Shown here: in pieces, positions 35,801-43,954 of the stretch
How the letters are laid out: every line of letters starts with the position of its first letter
How positions within the stretch are numbered: the stretch's first letter is position 1
Assembly (NCBI GenBank): GCA_030522415.1
Contig: CM060115.1
Location: 14,023,815 to 14,087,814, forward strand
Direction of reading: 5' to 3'
Source of the DNA: Channallabes apus
Taxonomy: Eukaryota; Chordata; Actinopteri; Siluriformes; Clariidae
Length of the DNA stretch: 64,000 nt
The notes under the pieces: generated by a model
What the model was told of the DNA's origin: nothing
Database searches by the model: none
Seen by the model: only the letters and a program-made list of their open reading frames with translations
Translations under genes and position numbers: made by a program

Positions 35801-37183
35801 GTTAATATTTATCTGGGCTTGCGGGCTTTCAATCGTAGTGGTTTGAACCGTCATAGTATGCGGTGTACATGTTTTAGTGCATCGGGGGGACCAGGATGTG
35901 ACACAAGACTTATTCCAATCAAAATTGGGATTGTGATCACTAAGCCATGGGAGACCTAGCACGACGGAATGGTCCGACTGGGGGAGTACAAAAAATTTTA
36001 ATACCTCCGTATGACCGGGGAAAGTTAACCGGAGGGGCGCTGTCATTAATTTAATAGGAGAATGTTCCAAATCACTACCATCTAGAGCCTTTATTGTTAT
36101 CGGGGATGGAAGCTTCGACACGGGAGCTCGTAGTGCGGACAGTAGAGAGGAAGAGATAAAATTTCCAGCCGCCCCAGAATCTATTAATGGAAAAACAGAT
36201 AACACACATGAGTTAAAAGATAATTGTGCTCTCAAACAGAACGGGTGATGTGTGCGATGAGGTGTGTGTGTTGTTACTTTGCGTAGCTGGCACTCGCTGA
36301 TGTGATGTCCTTTCCCCCCACAGTATAAACATAATCCCGCCGTAAGCCGTCGTCGTCTCTCGGCGGCTGGGAGGCGGGAAGTACTCACTTCCATCGGCTC
36401 GGACGTGTTCATGTCCCTAGCGGCTGGAAGGGGCTGGTGCGGTCGCTCCAAGGTCCGCGCCGGGAAGGATTTGGTGGGTGGTCTCTGTCGTTGGCTGCGC
36501 AGGTGTTGGTCCAGTTTGATGGCGAGGTGGATGGTGTCGTCCAGGGAGAGGCCGGTATCCCGGCACGCGAGCTCCAGTTGGATCTCCGGTTGGAGTCCGT
36601 CGCGGAACCGGGCTAAGAGGCTCCTCTCACACCAGCCACTCTCAGCTGCCATGACTCGGAACTGGATGGCATACTCCGATACCGGCAGGTTCCCTTGTCG
36701 CAGCCTCATCAGCCTCTGTTCCCCCGAGCGTCCTTGGTCAGGGTGATTGAACACCGCCGTCATCGCCTGAATGAAATGGTCATAGCGGGAAGTGTCTCTC
36801 CCCCCTGTGCGCCACACGGCCACCGCCCAGTCCATAGCGGGTCCTGTGAGCTGCTGGATGACAAATCGGATCTTCTGTTGTTCCGTCAGGTTCGGATAAT
36901 CCACAAGATGCAGCTCACAGGCGAGGAGAAACCGCTTAAATCCCTCCGGATCACCGGCATACCGTTCCGGGAGGACTGCGCGTGAAGGTGACGGAGATGC
37001 GGATGACGAGCCAGGCAAAGCGAGGTTCTTTACACAGTGGGCGAGATCGCTCACTGCTCGTGCCAAGCCGTCGATCTCCCTCTGCTGCATACGCACATAT
37101 TGCATCGGGTTCTCGTCGCTAGGCAACGGGACGCCTGCTGCGCCCTGAGCGGTCCGTCCATCTGTCATGTCGCCGTTAGTCAC
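32798..37183 (-). CDS. Gypsy gag-pol polyprotein with chromodomain, single open frame
   Basis: There are 1461 codons from the first ATG; a second in-frame ATG at 37168 (MTDGRTAQ) lies at the LTR edge and may be the real start. In order it shows gag (about 1-280), a CCHC zinc knuckle (CLYCGGKGHHISEC, 285-298), an aspartic protease (LIDSGAAGNF, about 333), reverse transcriptase (YLDD 651-654), RNase H (VDASEVGIGA, about 801), an integrase HHCC zinc region (about 983-1024) and a DDE core with D1054, D1114 and E1150 (35 residues between the last two). A chromodomain follows (LQYLVDWEGYGPEERSWVP, about 1346-1398) and then a Pro/Arg-rich tail. There is no frameshift or stop between gag and pol, unlike most gypsy elements but like Tf1. 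The frame starts in the 5' LTR and ends in the 3' LTR. All catalytic residues I can check are present. Confidence 0.95.
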   Translation of the reverse strand: MTNGDMTDGRTAQGAAGVPLPSDENPMQYVRMQQREIDGLARAVSDLAHCVKNLALPGSSSASPSPSRAVLPERYAGDPEGFKRFLLACELHLVDYPNLTEQQKIRFVIQQLTGPAMDWAVAVWRTGGRDTSRYDHFIQAMTAVFNHPDQGRSGEQRLMRLRQGNLPVSEYAIQFRVMAAESGWCERSLLARFRDGLQPEIQLELACRDTGLSLDDTIHLAIKLDQHLRSQRQRPPTKSFPARTLERPHQPLPAARDMNTSEPMEVSTSRLPAAERRRRLTAGLCLYCGGKGHHISECQLRKVTTHTPHRTHHPFCLRAQLSFNSCVLSVFPLIDSGAAGNFISSSLLSALRAPVSKLPSPITIKALDGSDLEHSPIKLMTAPLRLTFPGHTEVLKFFVLPQSDHSVVLGLPWLSDHNPNFDWNKSCVTSWSPRCTKTCTPHTMTVQTTTIESPQAQININIPSEYQRFKEVFSARAAARLPPHRPWDCAIELLPGKAPPCSRVYPLSVVETRAMEEYVSEALQQGLISRSTSPASAGFFFIEKKGGGLRPCIDYRGLNTITVKYKHPLPLVPAAIDQLRGASIFTKLDLRSAYNLVRVRRGDEWKTAFSTTSGHYQYNVMAYGLVNAPAVFQGFMNDVFRDMFNRFVIIYLDDILVYSRSYSEHVLHVTAVLRRLRKHGLYVKAEKCTFHSKEVAFLGYHIGPRGVEMEMSKVKAVQQWPEPTTVKELQRFLGFANFYRRFIRGFSTVAAPLTSLLVGKPKRLREFPAEARNAFHRLKIAFTTAPILKLPDPEKPFIVEVDASEVGIGAVLSQRHGHPEKLHPCAFFSRKLTPAERNYDIGNRELLAVKAALEEWRHWLEGAKHSFTVLTDHRNLEYLQQAKRLNSRQARWALFFTRFQFKITYRPGSKNIKADALSRCYPSPEPIITPEPILPSSLVVAPVMWDLESEIVQWARSNPVPRSCPPNRTYVPEPLRERVTIETHTSLASGHPGVIRTFHLLEPKFWWPKMRETVRKVVLSCAVCATTKSPRSLPVGKLTPLPIPNRPWSHVAVDFVTDLPVSKGYTTILVVVDRFSKGCKFIPFRSLPSALQVAETLFSTVFRCYGIPEDIVSDRGPQFIARVWKAFFQKLGTTVSLTSGYHPESNGQAERTVQELGRYLRAYCSSRQHEWADCLTWAEYAQNSLRHSATGLTPFQCILGYQPPLCPWDATPTDVPVVDQWFKEAEKVWEDAHTKISQAVQRFKRHADRRRRESHPLQVGDRVWLSTRDLRLNLPCRKLSPRFIGPFPITAQINPVSYKLKLPSHLRIHPVFHISLLRPVVRGPLDQGAAEPALPGAVEIEGAPAFRVRELVDSRRRGGALQYLVDWEGYGPEERSWVPARDILGQELITEFHRARPDRPAPRPPGRPARRPNQQTGGSSRPPTRGRGRPRLPLEAGSGGGGTITSGPPQPRGVRSGSPDY
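32858..32872 (-). other. Polypurine tract of the gypsy element
   Basis: In element direction the tract GGAGGAGGGGG followed by TAC lies directly before the 3' LTR. It primes plus-strand DNA synthesis in this family and is here also translated (Gly-Gly-Gly-Gly-Thr). Confidence 0.75.
37152..37160 (-). other. Candidate primer-binding site of the gypsy element
   Basis: In element direction TGGACGGAC begins two bases after the 5' LTR. It starts with TGG, as tRNA-primed sites do, and is also exactly complementary to GTCCGTCCA in the LTR (37438-37430). It lies within the gag reading frame, codons 3-6 of the MTDGRT start. Confidence 0.6.
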
Positions 37184-37429
37184 AAGTCGGACGCAGATGC
37201 AGGCTGAAACGATAATCTTTTATTCTTTATGCACACAAACTCAAGAATGTTCAAAACTCTGTTTAAATCAAAAAGGAGGACAAAAGGTCACTCTCTCTCT
37301 TTCTCTGTAGAGTCCACGAATTCAGCGTCGCTGCTCCTCAGGTGGATGCTTCCTGAGGGATACGGAAGTAGTGCTTATAGTAGGTCTTGGTGATCTCGGT
37401 GTGTGCGTTCTCTCGACTAACAATGAGGG

Positions 37430-37438
37430 TGGACGGAC
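37430..37438 (-). promoter_or_regulatory. Predicted RNA 5' end and self-primer of the gypsy element
   Basis: GTCCGTCCA in element direction is the exact complement of the candidate primer-binding site at 37160-37152. It starts 30 bases downstream of the first T of TATTTAAA, the distance expected for a transcription start. The start itself is inferred. Confidence 0.5.
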
Positions 37439-37460
37439 AGGTGGCTACGGGGTCGGCTGG

Positions 37461-37468
37461 TTTAAATA
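37461..37468 (-). promoter_or_regulatory. TATA-like box in the gypsy 5' LTR
   Basis: TATTTAAA in element direction is the only good TATA-like sequence I see in the first half of the LTR. Confidence 0.6.
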
Positions 37469-39525
37469 GACAGACACAAAAAGGGCACACAGGTGACATT
37501 CATTAAATAATAACAGGGGGAGACGTACTCACGTAGACACACCAGGGGGAGACAAAGTGATGGCTCAGTAGTCCGGGGAACCGGATCTTACTCCCCGAGG
37601 CTGTGGTGGTCCAGATGTTATAAAATTAAATTTGCACAAAAGTGAACTTTTTCTGCTAGATAATACAGCAGTAACAACTGGTATGCACAATTTTCCATTC
37701 AACATTGTGAAAAATCAGTTTACCTATCTTGGTATTACAATCACAAGGAAACATAAACACCTCTTTAAAGAAAATTTTTTTAGGTTGTTGAACCAAACAA
37801 GAAAGGACTTGGGACGATGGTCACCACTGTCCATGTCCCTGGTGGGCCGCATTAATGCCATTAAAATGAGTATTCTCCCTAAATTTTTATATCTCTTTCA
37901 GTCTGTACCTGTTTTTATTCCCAAATCTTACTTTGGCGCGTTAGACTCAATTATATCTTCTTACCTTTGGAAAGGTAAACATCCACGATTGAATAAGTCC
38001 CTACTTCAAAGATCTAAAAGAGACGGTGGCATGGCTCTACCTAATTTTCGTTTCTACTACTGGGCAGCAAACATTCGTTCTGTCATCTTTTGGTCATATT
38101 TTCATAACCAACCTAATCGGCCTGCCTGGGTGGAAATGGAGATAAAGTCTGTCAAAAATCTCTCTGTCTCTGCACTCCTTGGATCTGCTCTCCCCATCCC
38201 CTCAATTAAATTAATCAATAACTCAGTAGTGGTGCATACCTTGAGAGTATGGGCTCAGTTCAGAAAGCACAGCGGTCTTCTGGGCTTTTCTCTGTCCAGT
38301 GCTATCGTCTCTAACCATCTCTTCCAGCCTTCTTTACATGACTCAGTGTTTCAGGAATGGTACAATAAGGGCATCAAGCTTTGCAAAGACCTGTTCGTTG
38401 ACCATAAGTTTGTATCATTTGAACAGCTTTCCGAAAGGTTTAACTTACCCAATTCTCATTTTTTCAGATATCTGCAAGTAAGACACTTCATTCGCTCTGT
38501 AATACCAAATTTCCCTGAGGCTCCTGCTGCAAACATTCTAGATAATCTCCTCTGTTTGTCTCCGCTGCGTAAAGGCCTAATATCCGCTATTTATGGTGGA
38601 TTGATGGCTTCGAGTCACACCCCTCTGTGTAAAATTAAAACTGCTTGGGAGAAGGATTTAAATTTGTCACTATCAGATGATACTTGGAATTCAATTCTTA
38701 AACTTATCAACTCAACCTCCTTATGTGCCCGCCACTCTTTATTACAGTTTAAGGTTGTACACAGGGCTCACTTCTCCAAACTTAAACTTTCCCGTTTCTA
38801 CCCAGACATTGATCCTTGTTGTAATAAATGTAAAAGCGGAGAGGCGTCTCTTATTCATATGTACTGGACATGCCCGAATTTGGAAAAATTCTGGAGGGGT
38901 GTTTTTAAGACCCTGTCCTTCATATTGAATTGCAATCTTGAACCAGACCCTCTGATTGCTCTTTTTGGTGTCACTGGAGAAGAGGGTAAGAGTCTAAGTC
39001 CAGCCAAAAAGAGATTGTTATCTTTTGCGACACTCCTGGCCAGGCGCTCTCTTTTATTCAAGTGGAAGGATGCCACGTCACCCACTCACGCCCAGTGGCT
39101 CAGAGATATCATGTCCTGTCTGTCCCTGGAGAAGATTCACTACTCAATTCATTACCCAGACTTTAAATTTCAACAGGTGTGGGGGCCCTTCCTTCACTTT
39201 TTTCATATACATTTATAGTTTGATTCCTGTCTTATTTAATTACTTGTTTGTTTGCTTTCTTTCCCCTTTTTATTCCTCTTTATTTATTTATTTTTTGCAC
39301 GTAGAACCAAAAAACTTCCAGCTCCATATTCTTTATTCTTTTTTCTTTTTTGATTTCTCTCAATGCCTGGCGTTTAGCCTTTCATATCCTTGTAAAACTG
39401 GCTTGGAGTCGGGGAGGGACGGGGTGGGTGCTATAGGGTTTATAAGGGGATTATAAAACCTGTATTAAAATATTACATGTTTACCCTGTTTTATCCCTGT
39501 TAAAATCAATAAAAATATTGTTGAA

Positions 39526-39540
39526 GAATTATTTGGGGTT
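39526..39540 (+). repeat. Right target-site duplication of the LINE
   Basis: This is an exact copy of GAATTATTTGGGGTT at 28615-28629. Confidence 0.85.
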
Positions 39541-40471
39541 AAGTATAGAATTACTAAACAATAATTTGGATTTATTTCAGAAACAGATAGTAAATGATGT
39601 GAATTTTGTGAAGAATCACTAGTGAATTATTACTAAACATATATACTGTATAAATATCCACTGTAGAATCACAAGTTAATTACTGAATCATTTGCTGTTT
39701 GCAGGGGAATCACATAAGACTTACTGTAAAATTACTAGTAAATTGTTAGATTTTATAATTAGTTAATAATTTGGGATTGCCTTCAAATTGTCTTGTTTTT
39801 CGAGGAAGCTGCGTGCCAAGTGCTAGCAAAAACGAACATACAATACAACTTGTAAAATACCAAACTTTGCATTTTATGTTTAAACTTTTTTATTTAAAAA
39901 CCCAGGGATCAACTTTATTACACAGATCTGTTTTTCCAGTGTTTTATGAACTCATTTTGTACAAAGTTAGTTTAGACTGACCTGGGTGACAGGGTAGCAG
40001 TGGCAGTGGTGATATAGAGCATAACAGCACTGGGATGTCTAACTACAGTATATGTCTCCCTCCACGTGATGGGTGAGAGTAGGTCTGTACGGTCCGCAGT
40101 ACTGAGGAGAGAGCAGCAGCCTGCCAAAACACACATTCACAACCAGTCACAGAAGCACCTTCAGCAAGAACACGTTTGAGATAGAGTTTGAGATAATTTC
40201 TAAAATTCTTAAGCTCAGACATCACTTTGTTGTTTCATTTATAATAATAATCATACATTTAATTTATATTACACTTTTCCATGTACAAAATGCATCATAA
40301 CCGATTAAAAGACAAAAAATAAAACATCCAAAAATATGTATTGTTCAGTGAAAGTATTGTCCTTTAAGGTGAGTGAATTACTGATCGGTTATAACATATA
40401 AAGTGAGAAAGACTTATCAATAGATAGGATTAATATTAGATTGATATTAGTCAACAAGGATTTCTAAAAAA

Positions 40472-40531
<60 letters not shown>

Positions 40532-41100
40532 AAAATACATAAAATAAAATAAACGTATTACCCACAAAAACATTTTATCACAACAAACACTTTAAGCACA
40601 ACAAAAAACACATATAATAATAATAATAAAGACAAAATATTGTGTAAATATAATATTAAATATAACAATAAAACGACCAAGAACATTACATTTTACATAA
40701 AATTTAAAAGAAATTAAGAAAAGAATCATGACAGATTAAACAAACTTTGTAAATAATAAATGTTATAACATAATAATAAAAGAAACAATTTTTTTTCATC
40801 TATAAACATGCAAACAAGATAATATCAATGAAAGATATCAATAAGAATAAAATAAATTACCATTAAATAAAATTAAATAATAATAAAAAAATAATAATAA
40901 TGTTACTGTTAAAATGCATATTTTAATGTTACAATTATTCCAATATTTACATTGTGGCCTAAAATTTACATTAATAATTAAATTAAATTAAATTAAAATA
41001 CATGTTCACAGAGCCCACTTTATAAACATTTATTTCCTCCAATAAACTTCTGTCAGAGGATTCCTGTACTGGAGTTTCTAACCCTAGAATGCTCCTTTGT
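39541..41100. other. AT-rich intergenic sequence with (AT)n
   Basis: No gene is seen. The stretch contains an uninterrupted AT repeat of about 27 units (40474-40528) and many TAATAA and AAATT runs. A G/C-richer stretch at 39980-40180 has no convincing coding frame. Confidence 0.55.
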
Positions 41101-41109
41101 GACCTGTAT

Positions 41110-41360
41110 TAAGGGTTGCGTCTGAAATGTTATCAATCTGAGCACCTAGTGCACTACGTAGGCTGCGAATTGCGTTCTTTCGTCTCCTACGTAGTGTGCT
41201 CCCTCACAGGGTGCGTTGTTTATTCGGGACGAGGCCGGCAGTGTTGTTCTGAGTGACGGGCCGCTCGGCGCTGCTAAAGGCCGCGTTAGCACCGAGCTGG
41301 TGATTAGCTACGGCTTAGAGGTCGACTATATATACCCTCCAAACCGAATTAGAGGTAAAC
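41110..41360 (+). promoter_or_regulatory. zfand5: Candidate promoter / first exon region of zfand5
   Basis: A G/C- and CpG-richer island (about 41215-41340: GAGGCCGGCAGTG, GGGCCGCTCGGCGCTGC, GGCCGCGTTAGCACCGAG) lies in AT-rich surroundings and is followed by a donor-like GAG|GTAAACA at 41352. The zfand5 coding exon at 43945 begins with 10 bases of 5' UTR after an acceptor, so a noncoding exon must lie upstream, and this is the best place. A TATATATA is present at about 41325. Directly before it is an imperfect hairpin (41140-41201). Confidence 0.45.
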
Positions 41361-41364
41361 ACCG

Positions 41365-43944
41365 AGTTTATTTGAAGATCTCATAATATTATTAAGACCA
41401 GAATGCCTGTGTGGAACAAGAATTTTAATTATTAGTGGTATATTTTTTCGATCAAAATATGTTTTGTTTTGCTAACTAGCCGTTACGGCTAATGCTAGCG
41501 CTTTTACTCTTACCGTTATTAACAAAATACACTCAGAGGTGAGGGTTATATTGATTATTTAACTCTGTTTTTAGGATTATGATAATCGAAAACATTATAT
41601 TCATGATTTTTAATAGAAAAAAATATTATATTTCATTAGCTAATTTTATTTTAGCAACAAACAGCTGGTTAGCTAATAGTGAAGATGATTGATGGCACGC
41701 GCGCCAGGTTTATTTGATATAACACAGAGGATTTTTTAAATTTTTTTTTATTTTTTAAATTTTATAATAATGCGAAATATCTATATACATAAACAAACAA
41801 TAGTTTCTTAATTATATCTAGTTATTAGTTATATACCTTATTGCTTTTATTTATTTTATACAGAAAATAAATAATAGTAGTAATTATGATTTTTTTTTTA
41901 AACATTTTATTTCTGTTCTTTTTTCCCCCTTCAAATTCTATAATGTATTAATTTGCAGACCTCGGTGAGTCTGAACGACGTCTTGATTGTGATGTAACTC
42001 AGTGGTTTTGTTTATTAAATCAATGTCAAATTTAGTCACGTGATCCACTTCAGGGAGACATACAAACTTGTATCGTTTTTGTTTTATATTTATTGAAACT
42101 TCTAGATCATTAAAATATTACTAATTAGACTGGGTACAGTTTTAAAGTGATTGTAGTTTGAAATAATGAAACAAACTGTGTTGTGCTCTTGTAGGAAACT
42201 AATCAATTTTAGTGTTGTGTGATGAAGCACAGTCAGTGTTAATACACACAAGTTGATTATTTTCACAAAACGACATGACACAGTTTTTATTGATTAAAGA
42301 GTGACATGTTGTACCTTTAACCCAAGTCTAGTCATATTTAACAGACAGTAGAAATAATAAACCGCATTAAAAATCTACATAAATTTTTTTTTTAATTATT
42401 TAATCGCATACTCTAAGATTTTATTCATTCACCTTTAGCTTTGATCACACACACGCACACACTATGGTGTCCAGTTTATGTGTGAAAGTGATTCCTCAAG
42501 CTCCCGGTGCTGTCCTTTCACAATCTGAGTCCTGGAAACTGTCTGTTCCCACTCAATCAGTACATTCAGGTCATCAGCTGACTTCATTAAACGTTGCTGA
42601 ATCTCGACCTGAGCGACTGAAGCAACCCCAGATCATAACACTGTCTCCAGAGGCTCGTACATTGGACACTATGCATGCCGTGTGCATCGCTTCATGCGCT
42701 TCCCTTCTTACCCTGACGCAGCCATCACGCCGGTATAGGCTTAATCTGGACTCAAAGTCACATGACCTTTTTCTGATCTTTATGCTCCCTAGCAAACTGA
42801 AGCCTTTTTTTCTAGATGAGTTTCACTAATAAGTGGTTTTCTTATGGATACATAAAAGTTCTCATCACATTGTTCATGGAAATTCTTACCTTCTTACTTT
42901 CAACATTAATCACAGCTCTGATGTCTACCGTTTTTTTTTTTTTTTTTTTTTTTAAGAAATTTTTTTAAAAGACCTTTAAAAAAAAAAAAAGGCGCTTTTT
43001 TTTTTTTAAAGACCACATTTCTTACACCGAGTTAACGGTTCAGCACTATGCTTCCAGGTGTTGATAACGTGTTTAAGGGTTTTTCACTCCGTTCCAGTTA
43101 TTTCGAATCTCCTTTTTTTTTTTTTTCCATTGATGGAGCCCAGTAGTTTAGTAGCCAGCCAGTACAAAAAATCCCTTTTTTTTTTTTTTTTTTTTAACTT
43201 TTTTTTGGTCTTTCTATAGATATTAAAGAATCATTAAACTTAAAAGAACTATGCTTTGGTTTGCTTGTAATTTGATTTGTCTGGGAGATTTTGTGAAGCG
43301 TCTTTTGATGAGTTGATACGATGAGAGATTTATTTGGGTCGTTTCGCCTCAGTCTTTGAAAAAAAAAAAAAAAACCTCTCGGTGCATGAAAAGTCCTCCA
43401 GTTCTAAAGGTCTCCAAGAAGGTTTAAGAAAGACATGGTATTGGTTTTTTTATAAAAAAAAATTTTGTGTGTCGCCTGCAGGTGAAGTATAAACTTTCAC
43501 TATCTCTTGTGTCACATTGTCGTCACACTTTTCCTCTATCCTGCGATTCCTCCTAAACCATTCCTAGAACCTTTATTAGTAAGCGCAGCAGTACACTAGC
43601 TGTTTAACATTCTTCTATATATCGAATGTACTGTAACGGTCAGGATTACAGTAGTTTTGCTAATACAACATAATACCAAATGGCACTTTACTTTTTTTGT
43701 TGTGGTTGTCTGAATGTGTTCAAGAGAAGTGTTTTTTGCTACCGTGCTCCGATTAGCTCCTTTGCTCCTCAATACCGAGCAGCACAGGCCGTCATAGCTG
43801 TGTTCTACAGTTCATGGAGAAACACAACTTCCTTGTAAGACTCGTACGCTGACTCTAACAAACCACCTCCGTTATCTCCCAGACCTGCCCTCTCCCACCC
43901 CCCTTCTCTTCACCCCCTCCCTTTATTTTTTTCCCCCCCTTCAG
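41365..43944. other. Probable zfand5 first intron, AT-rich
   Basis: No exon is seen between the candidate promoter and the coding exon. The stretch contains several T runs of 15 to 23 (42930-42953, 43110-43126, 43169-43195), A runs and a Tc1-like remnant at 42464-42835. Confidence 0.5.
42464..42835 (-). pseudogene. Decayed Tc1-like transposase fragment
   Basis: On the minus strand the frame contains RREAHEAMHTACIVSNVRAS then GDSVMIWGCFSRSG, the segment around the second catalytic region of Tc1-like transposases. Further downstream is a decayed match to the region before the last acidic residue (RTQIVKGQHRELEE). Stops and missing ends show that it is dead, and I could not find its inverted repeats. 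Confidence 0.65.
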
Positions 43945-43954
43945 AGAGCGAGCG

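Larger units (their letters stand above)
32396..37622 (-). mobile_element. Complete Ty3/gypsy chromovirus-type LTR retrotransposon
   Basis: A 5227-bp element is inserted antisense into LINE ORF2. It has two 460-bp LTRs, a candidate primer-binding site next to the 5' LTR, one gag-pol frame with a C-terminal chromodomain, a polypurine tract next to the 3' LTR and AAATT target duplications. The LTR ends read TATAACATC at the 5' side and CATGACA at the 3' side, so the usual TG start is TA here. All features expected of an active element are present. The domain order protease, RT, RNase H, integrase, chromodomain is that of chromoviruses. It has no envelope gene. Confidence 0.95.
37163..37622 (-). 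repeat. 5' LTR of the gypsy element
   Basis: This is the 460-bp promoter-bearing LTR, identical by eye to 32396-32855. In element direction U3 is about 184 bases, then a predicted RNA start at 37438. AATAAA lies at 37224-37219. The gag start codon (37168) lies in its last six bases. Confidence 0.93.
30204..39218 (+). pseudogene. LINE ORF2 (endonuclease-reverse transcriptase), split by gypsy insertion
   Basis: The 5' part is 30204-32395 and the 3' part 37628-39218. Together they are 3783 bases, exactly 1261 codons including TAA/TAG-type end, so the frame is continuous when the insert is removed. The 5' part holds the apurinic endonuclease (SWNVKGLNHP, QETHIRS, GGDFNCCLD, SDHAPV) and reverse transcriptase (SPGPDGFPAEF, RPISLLNVD, GTRQGCPLSPLLFN, YADD at about residues 698-701). 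The 3' part holds the thumb and C-terminal region with a Cys-His knuckle (CNKCKSGEASLIHMYWTC). The insertion splits codon 731, 30 residues after YADD, so no full ORF2 protein can be made from this copy. No other stop or frameshift is seen. Confidence 0.88.
28630..39525 (+). mobile_element. Full-length L1-superfamily LINE interrupted by a gypsy element
   Basis: The LINE is bounded by 15-bp direct repeats. Without the inserted gypsy element (32396-37622 plus a 5-bp duplicate) it is about 5.66 kb. It has a 162-base 5' UTR, ORF1 (28792-29589), a G-rich spacer of 614 bases and ORF2 (30204-39218, split). Its 3' UTR of about 300 bases ends in CAATAAAAATATTG and has no long A tail. ORF1 with coiled coil plus L1-type RNA-binding domain and ORF2 with an apurinic endonuclease and YADD reverse transcriptase place it in the L1 superfamily. 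A Tx1-like fish group is my guess. Confidence 0.88.

Noticed and set aside
32396..37622. Endogenous retrovirus with envelope
   Set aside because: There is no envelope frame between the integrase/chromodomain and the 3' LTR, and the chromodomain marks a chromovirus-type gypsy retrotransposon.
39025..39456. 143-codon frame overlapping the LINE 3' end
   Set aside because: It is a frame shadow of ORF2 running into the 3' UTR.
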